A stretch of DNA of 8,641 nucleotides from NCBI GenBank assembly GCA_005888865.1, contig VBCL01000184.1:1-8641 (forward strand), read 5' to 3'. The position numbers were made by a program, and so were the translations under genes. The stretch is from Betaproteobacteria bacterium (lineage in GTDB: Bacteria > Pseudomonadota > Gammaproteobacteria > Burkholderiales > Casimicrobiaceae). Below, in pieces: positions 5,155-8,641 of this stretch (the stretch's first letter is position 1; each line of letters begins with the position of its first letter). The notes below the pieces were generated by a model, which saw only the letters and a list, made by a program, of their open reading frames with translations, had not been told where the DNA came from and did not search any database.

Positions 5155-7191
5155 ATGCCGCTCTACGCCGCCACGATCTTTTTCAGCGCGTTTCTGCTGT
5201 TCCTGGTGCAACCGATCACCGCCAAGCAGATCCTGCCCTGGTTTGGCGGATCGGCCGCGGTGTGGACGACCTGCCTGGTCTTTTTCCAGACGACGCTGCT
5301 TCTCGGCTACGCCTATTCGGACGCGGTGACGCGCCGGCTGTCGGCAAAGGCGCAAGTCGGCCTCCACGTGGCTTTGCTCGCGGCGAGCTGCGCGCTCCTG
5401 CCGATCGTCCCGGGAATTCAATGGAAGCCCCTGGGAACGGAGAATCCGTCGCTGCGCATCCTCGGACTCCTCGCCGCGACGATCGGCTTGCCGTACTTCC
5501 TTCTCTCGACGACGAGCCCGCTGGTGCAGGCCTGGTTCGCCAGGACCTACCCTGGCCGCAGCCCGTATCGACTGTTCGCGCTGTCGAATCTGGCGTCGAT
5601 GCTCGCGTTGCTCGGCTACCCCTTCGCGCTCGAGCCGTGGGTCACCACGCGGCTGCAGTCGTACGGCTGGTCCGGGGCGTACGCCGGCTTCGCATTGCTG
5701 ACCGCCGCTTCCGGCGCATTCGCCTTGCGCGCGCCGGGCGCCGCGCTGGCGTCCGCGTCCGAACGCGGGTCGGGCGGCGAGTCGCGCGAAACACCCCCGG
5801 GACTCGGATGGCAGATCCTCTGGGCGACGCTCGCCGCCACCGGCTCGTTTCTGCTGCTGGCGATCTCGAACCACATCTGCCAGAACATCGCCTCCATTCC
5901 CCTGCTGTGGATCGCGCCGCTCTCGATCTACCTGCTCACGTTCATCATCTGCTTCGACGCCACGCGCTGGTACCGCCGTCAGATCTTCCTCCCCATGCTC
6001 GCCGCGGGGCTCGGCGTGATGGGCTGGACCCTTGCCGACAGCGATCTCACCCACCAGCTGCAATTGCAGATCGGCGTGTTCTGCGCCGGCTTGTTTCTCG
6101 CCTGCATGTTCTGTCACGGCGAGCTGGCGCGACTCAAGCCCTCGCCGCGGTATCTGACGCGTTTTTACCTGATGGTGTCGCTCGGTGGCGCGATCGGCTC
6201 GGCGCTGGTTGGCCTGGTTGCACCGCTCGTCCTGCCGGCGTATTTCGAGCTCGCGTTGGGGCTTGTCGCGTGCGCGGGCCTCCTCGTGTTTCAGGTCCGG
6301 CGCATGCACTTCGTATTCGTCGGGCTTGCCACCGCGTCGCTGCTGTTCTCGGTCGGCGCTGCCGGATGGAGCATCCACAACTTCTACGAGAATACGGTGC
6401 TTGCCACGCGCAACTTCTACGGCGTCCTTCGTGTCCAGGAGTGGAACGTCGGCACCGCGACCTACCACCGGTCGCTCATCCATGGCACCATCCTGCACGG
6501 CACTCAGTATCCCGGCCCCGCGCTCGAGCGACGCCCGACGAGCTATTACACGGAAACGTCCGGCATCGGACGAGCGCTGGAGTCGATGCATCCTTCGCTT
6601 CGGCCGCTGAAAGTCGGCGTCATCGGGCTCGGCACTGGAACGATCGCGACCTATGGCAGCAAGGGCGACGTCTACCGCTTCTACGATATCAATCCGGCGG
6701 TGATCGGCATCGCCAAGCGTGACTTCAGCTTCGTCGGCAAGAGCGACGCGACCATCGAGATCGCGCTGGGCGATGCGCGGCTGAACCTCGAGCGCGAGGA
6801 TGCGCAGCACTTCGACGTGCTGGCGATCGATGCCTTCTCCAGCGACGCGATACCCGTTCACCTCATCACCTCCGAGGCGCTGGCGATCTACCGCCGCCAC
6901 GTCAAGCCGGGCGGGATCATCGCCTTCCACGTCACCAACCGCTATCTCGATCTCGCCCCGGTCGTGCAGCAGCTTGCCGACGCGCAAGGGCTCCACGCCG
7001 TGCTCGTCGCTGACGACGGCGAGGAGCCCATGGGAAGCCGCAGCGACTGGGTCCTGCTCTCCGATAGCGAGGACGCGCTCGACGTCGAGGGGATCGACGA
7101 AGTGGCGGAGACGATCGAGCCGCATGCGGGCTGGCGGCTGTGGACCGACGATTTCAACAACATCGTGCAGGTCCTGAAGTCGACCGACTGA
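5155..7191 (+). CDS. Membrane protein with C-terminal spermidine-synthase-like domain (fused MFS/spermidine synthase family)
   Basis: About 678 residues. The first 410 hold some 12-13 hydrophobic segments, beginning LYAATIFFSAFLLFLVQPI. The rest is a cytosolic Rossmann-type aminopropyltransferase-like domain. It has the AdoMet/dcAdoMet-site motif GLGTGT (491-496), an acidic strand end FYDINP (Asp511), GDAR (Asp540), and DAFSSDAIPVHL (Asp559, Asp564) at the catalytic-Asp position. The canonical putrescine-site DExxYHE is not present; the equivalent stretch reads PTSYYTETSGIGRAL, as in other fused members. The biochemical role of this family is not settled; polyamine synthesis at the membrane is plausible. 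The ATG at 5155 is chosen because the ATG at 5104 overlaps the -10 box; 5104 would add 17 residues, and neither has a good Shine-Dalgarno. mtnA follows without a gap or after 39 nt. Confidence 0.85.
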   Translation: MPLYAATIFFSAFLLFLVQPITAKQILPWFGGSAAVWTTCLVFFQTTLLLGYAYSDAVTRRLSAKAQVGLHVALLAASCALLPIVPGIQWKPLGTENPSLRILGLLAATIGLPYFLLSTTSPLVQAWFARTYPGRSPYRLFALSNLASMLALLGYPFALEPWVTTRLQSYGWSGAYAGFALLTAASGAFALRAPGAALASASERGSGGESRETPPGLGWQILWATLAATGSFLLLAISNHICQNIASIPLLWIAPLSIYLLTFIICFDATRWYRRQIFLPMLAAGLGVMGWTLADSDLTHQLQLQIGVFCAGLFLACMFCHGELARLKPSPRYLTRFYLMVSLGGAIGSALVGLVAPLVLPAYFELALGLVACAGLLVFQVRRMHFVFVGLATASLLFSVGAAGWSIHNFYENTVLATRNFYGVLRVQEWNVGTATYHRSLIHGTILHGTQYPGPALERRPTSYYTETSGIGRALESMHPSLRPLKVGVIGLGTGTIATYGSKGDVYRFYDINPAVIGIAKRDFSFVGKSDATIEIALGDARLNLEREDAQHFDVLAIDAFSSDAIPVHLITSEALAIYRRHVKPGGIIAFHVTNRYLDLAPVVQQLADAQGLHAVLVADDGEEPMGSRSDWVLLSDSEDALDVEGIDEVAETIEPHAGWRLWTDDFNNIVQVLKSTD

Positions 7192-7217
7192 GTGCGCACG
7201 TCCGGGTCAGCGATATC

Positions 7218-7222
7218 AGAGG
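7218..7222 (+). promoter_or_regulatory. Shine-Dalgarno supporting the GTG start of mtnA at 7231
   Basis: AGAGG lies 8 nt before GTG 7231. The other in-frame GTG (7192) directly follows the synthase TGA and has no comparable site. The downstream start also puts the catalytic Cys and Asp at 160 and 240, the numbering of the Bacillus enzyme. Confidence 0.5.
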
Positions 7223-7230
7223 CACAACGC

Positions 7231-8289
7231 GTGCACATCCCCGATCTGCAGACGCTGCGTCCTTCGCCCGCGCGCGACCGCGTGGAGATTCTCGACCAAA
7301 CACGATTGCCGCATGCGCGGGTGACCGTTTCGCTTGCGACCGCAACCGACGCGGCGCAGGCCATCCGCACGATGCAGGTCCGCGGCGCGCCGCTCATCGG
7401 CGCCACGGCGGCATTCGGCCTCGCCCTGGCGCTTCGTGGCGATGCCTCCGAGCGCAGTCTTGCCGAGGCGCATGCGCTGCTCCTCGCCGCCCGGCCGACC
7501 GCGGTCAATTTGCGCTGGGCGCTCGACCGCGTGCGCGTCCGCGTTGCGCCGCTCGCAACGCCTAAGCGCGCATCGGCCGCGTGGGATGAGGCGCAAGCGA
7601 TCGCCGGGGAAGACATCGCGACCAACCGCGCCCTCGGCGAGCACGGCCTGCGCGTCATCGAGACGCTCGTCGCACAGAAGGAGCAGCCGCTGCAGATCCT
7701 GACCCATTGCAACGCCGGCGCGCTCGCCACGCTCGGCTGGGGCACGGCAACCGCACCGATTTACCTCGCGCATGGCGCCGGCATCCCGCTGCACGTCTGG
7801 GTGAGCGAAACGCGGCCGCGCCTGCAAGGCGCCCGGCTCACCGCCTGGGAGTTGCGCGCGCATGGCGTGCCCCACACGCTGATCGTCGACGCCGCGGGCG
7901 CCGCGCTGATGCGGCAGCGGCGCGTCGATCTGGTCCTGGTCGGCGCCGACCGGGTGACCCGCAACGGCGACGTCTGCAACAAGATCGGGACCTACGAGAA
8001 AGCACTCGCCGCGCGCGACAACGCCGTGCCGATGTACGCCGCGGTACCGTCGACGACGATCGACTGGACGCTCGCCGACGGCGACGACGTACCGATCGAA
8101 GAACGCGATGCGGCCGAGGTGCTGGTACCCGGCGGCGAGCCGATCGCGCCGGACGGCACGCACGTCGCCAATCCGGCGTTCGACATCACACCCGGGCGGT
8201 TGCTCACCGGGCTCATTACCGAGCGCGGCGTCTGCGCAGCAACGAGCGCGGGCCTTGCCGCGCTGTTTCCGGAGCATGCGCATGGATGA
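7231..8289 (+). CDS. mtnA: S-methyl-5-thioribose-1-phosphate isomerase
   Basis: MtnA converts 5-methylthioribose-1-phosphate to 5-methylthioribulose-1-phosphate in MTA salvage in the cytosol; it also accepts the 5-deoxyribose analogue. The 352-residue product has the family's landmark motifs: VRGAPLIGATAAFGLALA (substrate loop, Arg51-Gly-Ala-Pro54), THCNAGALATLGWGTA with catalytic Cys160, WVSETRPRLQGARLTAWEL, and VGADRVTRNGDVCNKIGTY with catalytic Asp240 and Asn250-Lys251. Length equals the usual size (about 350), separating it from the shorter eIF2B-like ribose-1,5-bisphosphate isomerases. The frame is open to GTG 7192, abutting the previous stop, which would add 13 residues. It overlaps the following aldolase gene by 8 nt. 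No mtnB, mtnC or mtnD is visible in the window, so the classical Met salvage route is not shown here. Confidence 0.96.
   Translation: MHIPDLQTLRPSPARDRVEILDQTRLPHARVTVSLATATDAAQAIRTMQVRGAPLIGATAAFGLALALRGDASERSLAEAHALLLAARPTAVNLRWALDRVRVRVAPLATPKRASAAWDEAQAIAGEDIATNRALGEHGLRVIETLVAQKEQPLQILTHCNAGALATLGWGTATAPIYLAHGAGIPLHVWVSETRPRLQGARLTAWELRAHGVPHTLIVDAAGAALMRQRRVDLVLVGADRVTRNGDVCNKIGTYEKALAARDNAVPMYAAVPSTTIDWTLADGDDVPIEERDAAEVLVPGGEPIAPDGTHVANPAFDITPGRLLTGLITERGVCAATSAGLAALFPEHAHG
8271..8274 (+). promoter_or_regulatory. Shine-Dalgarno of the class II aldolase gene inside mtnA
   Basis: GGAG within the last codons of mtnA lies 7 nt before ATG 8282. With the 8-nt gene overlap it indicates translational coupling. 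Confidence 0.6.
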
Positions 8290-8641
8290 GCTGGCGCTGC
8301 GCGAAGAGATCATCGCCACGGCGATCGCCATGAACGCGCGAGGATTGAATCGCGGCAAGTCGGGCAACGTCAGCGCGCGTATCGACGCGGGGTTCCTGGT
8401 GACACCGACGGGGCTCGCCTACGACTCGATGCGACCTGAAGATATCGTCGCGATGACGCACGACGGCGCCGCGCGCGGATCGCGCCTGCCCTCGTCCGAG
8501 TGGCGGTTTCACCGCGACATCTATGCAGTACGCTTGGAGGTCACCGCGATCGTGCACGCGCACTCACCGTTCGCGACCACGCTCGCCTGCCTCGGGCGCG
8601 ACATTCCGGCGTTCCACTACATGATCGCAGTCGCCGGCGGC
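8282..8641 (+). CDS. Class II aldolase, FucA/Ald2-like (partial, runs off the window)
   Basis: The first 120 residues of a Zn-dependent class II aldolase. They follow E. coli L-fuculose-phosphate aldolase closely, with the same numbering: phosphate-site Asn29 (SGNVS), TPTG 41-44 and Ser71-Ser72; Glu73 (LPSSEWRFH); Zn ligands His92 and His94 (VHAH); and Tyr113 in IPAFHYMIA. The third Zn His (about 155) lies beyond the edge. The pattern is unlike MtnB dehydratases, which share the fold but lack SSEWRFH. Directly behind mtnA, the likely substrate is 5-methylthioribulose-1-phosphate or 5-deoxyribulose-1-phosphate, cleaved to DHAP plus (methylthio)acetaldehyde or acetaldehyde, as Ald2 does in the DHAP shunt. 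Fuculose-1-phosphate remains possible from sequence alone, but no fucose genes are nearby. Confidence 0.9.
   Translation, partial: MDELALREEIIATAIAMNARGLNRGKSGNVSARIDAGFLVTPTGLAYDSMRPEDIVAMTHDGAARGSRLPSSEWRFHRDIYAVRLEVTAIVHAHSPFATTLACLGRDIPAFHYMIAVAGG

Noticed and set aside
5032..7125. 697-codon open frame on the minus strand
   Set aside because: It runs opposite the membrane synthase gene, is extremely Arg/Glu/Gln-rich, has no recognisable domain and mirrors codon bias of the true gene.

Overview
The window is a GC-rich, densely coded piece of a bacterial chromosome. The GC content, the tRNA-Phe sequence, the TAAAAT/TACAAT-type promoter boxes and the overall gene style suggest a betaproteobacterium. 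That placement is an inference, because no marker gene here fixes the taxonomy.

Left half, minus strand (about 3890 down to 1). A promoter with a perfect TATAAT box sits next to a 14-bp perfect palindrome. It drives a putative sugar-acid operon of three genes: an IlvD/Edd-family (L-arabinonate-type) dehydratase, an Ldh/MDH-2-family NAD(P)-dependent oxidoreductase, and an alpha/beta hydrolase. The hydrolase carries every residue recognised in fluoroacetate dehalogenases. The first two genes are broken. The dehydratase has a net 3n+1 deletion that shifts the frame at its third Fe-S cysteine. The oxidoreductase has an in-frame TGA two codons before its catalytic histidine. The hydrolase is intact. 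A tRNA-Phe gene with encoded CCA and its own -10 box lies at the left edge.

Right half, plus strand (4026 to the end). A secreted HtrA-like trypsin-fold/PDZ protein comes first. It keeps the serine but has lost the catalytic His and Asp. Next is a membrane protein with a C-terminal spermidine-synthase-like domain, then mtnA (methylthioribose-1-phosphate isomerase), then the first 120 codons of a FucA-like class II aldolase. The last three are almost contiguous: mtnA has a potential start directly after the synthase stop, and the aldolase start overlaps the end of mtnA by 8 nt.

How they may work together. Aminopropyl transfer releases 5'-methylthioadenosine (MTA). MtnA acts on the phosphorylated sugar derived from MTA. 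A FucA-like aldolase next to mtnA is the signature of the DHAP shunt, which splits (methylthio)ribulose-1-phosphate into DHAP plus an aldehyde. The right-hand operon may therefore pair an MTA-producing enzyme with MTA disposal. This is the most interesting hypothesis in the window. It depends on the synthase-like protein really being an aminopropyltransferase, and its polyamine-site motifs are not canonical.

No CRISPR array, insertion sequence or phage gene was seen. No gene-free stretch exceeds 300 bases; the longest is the divergent intergenic region of about 213 bp at 3813-4025.
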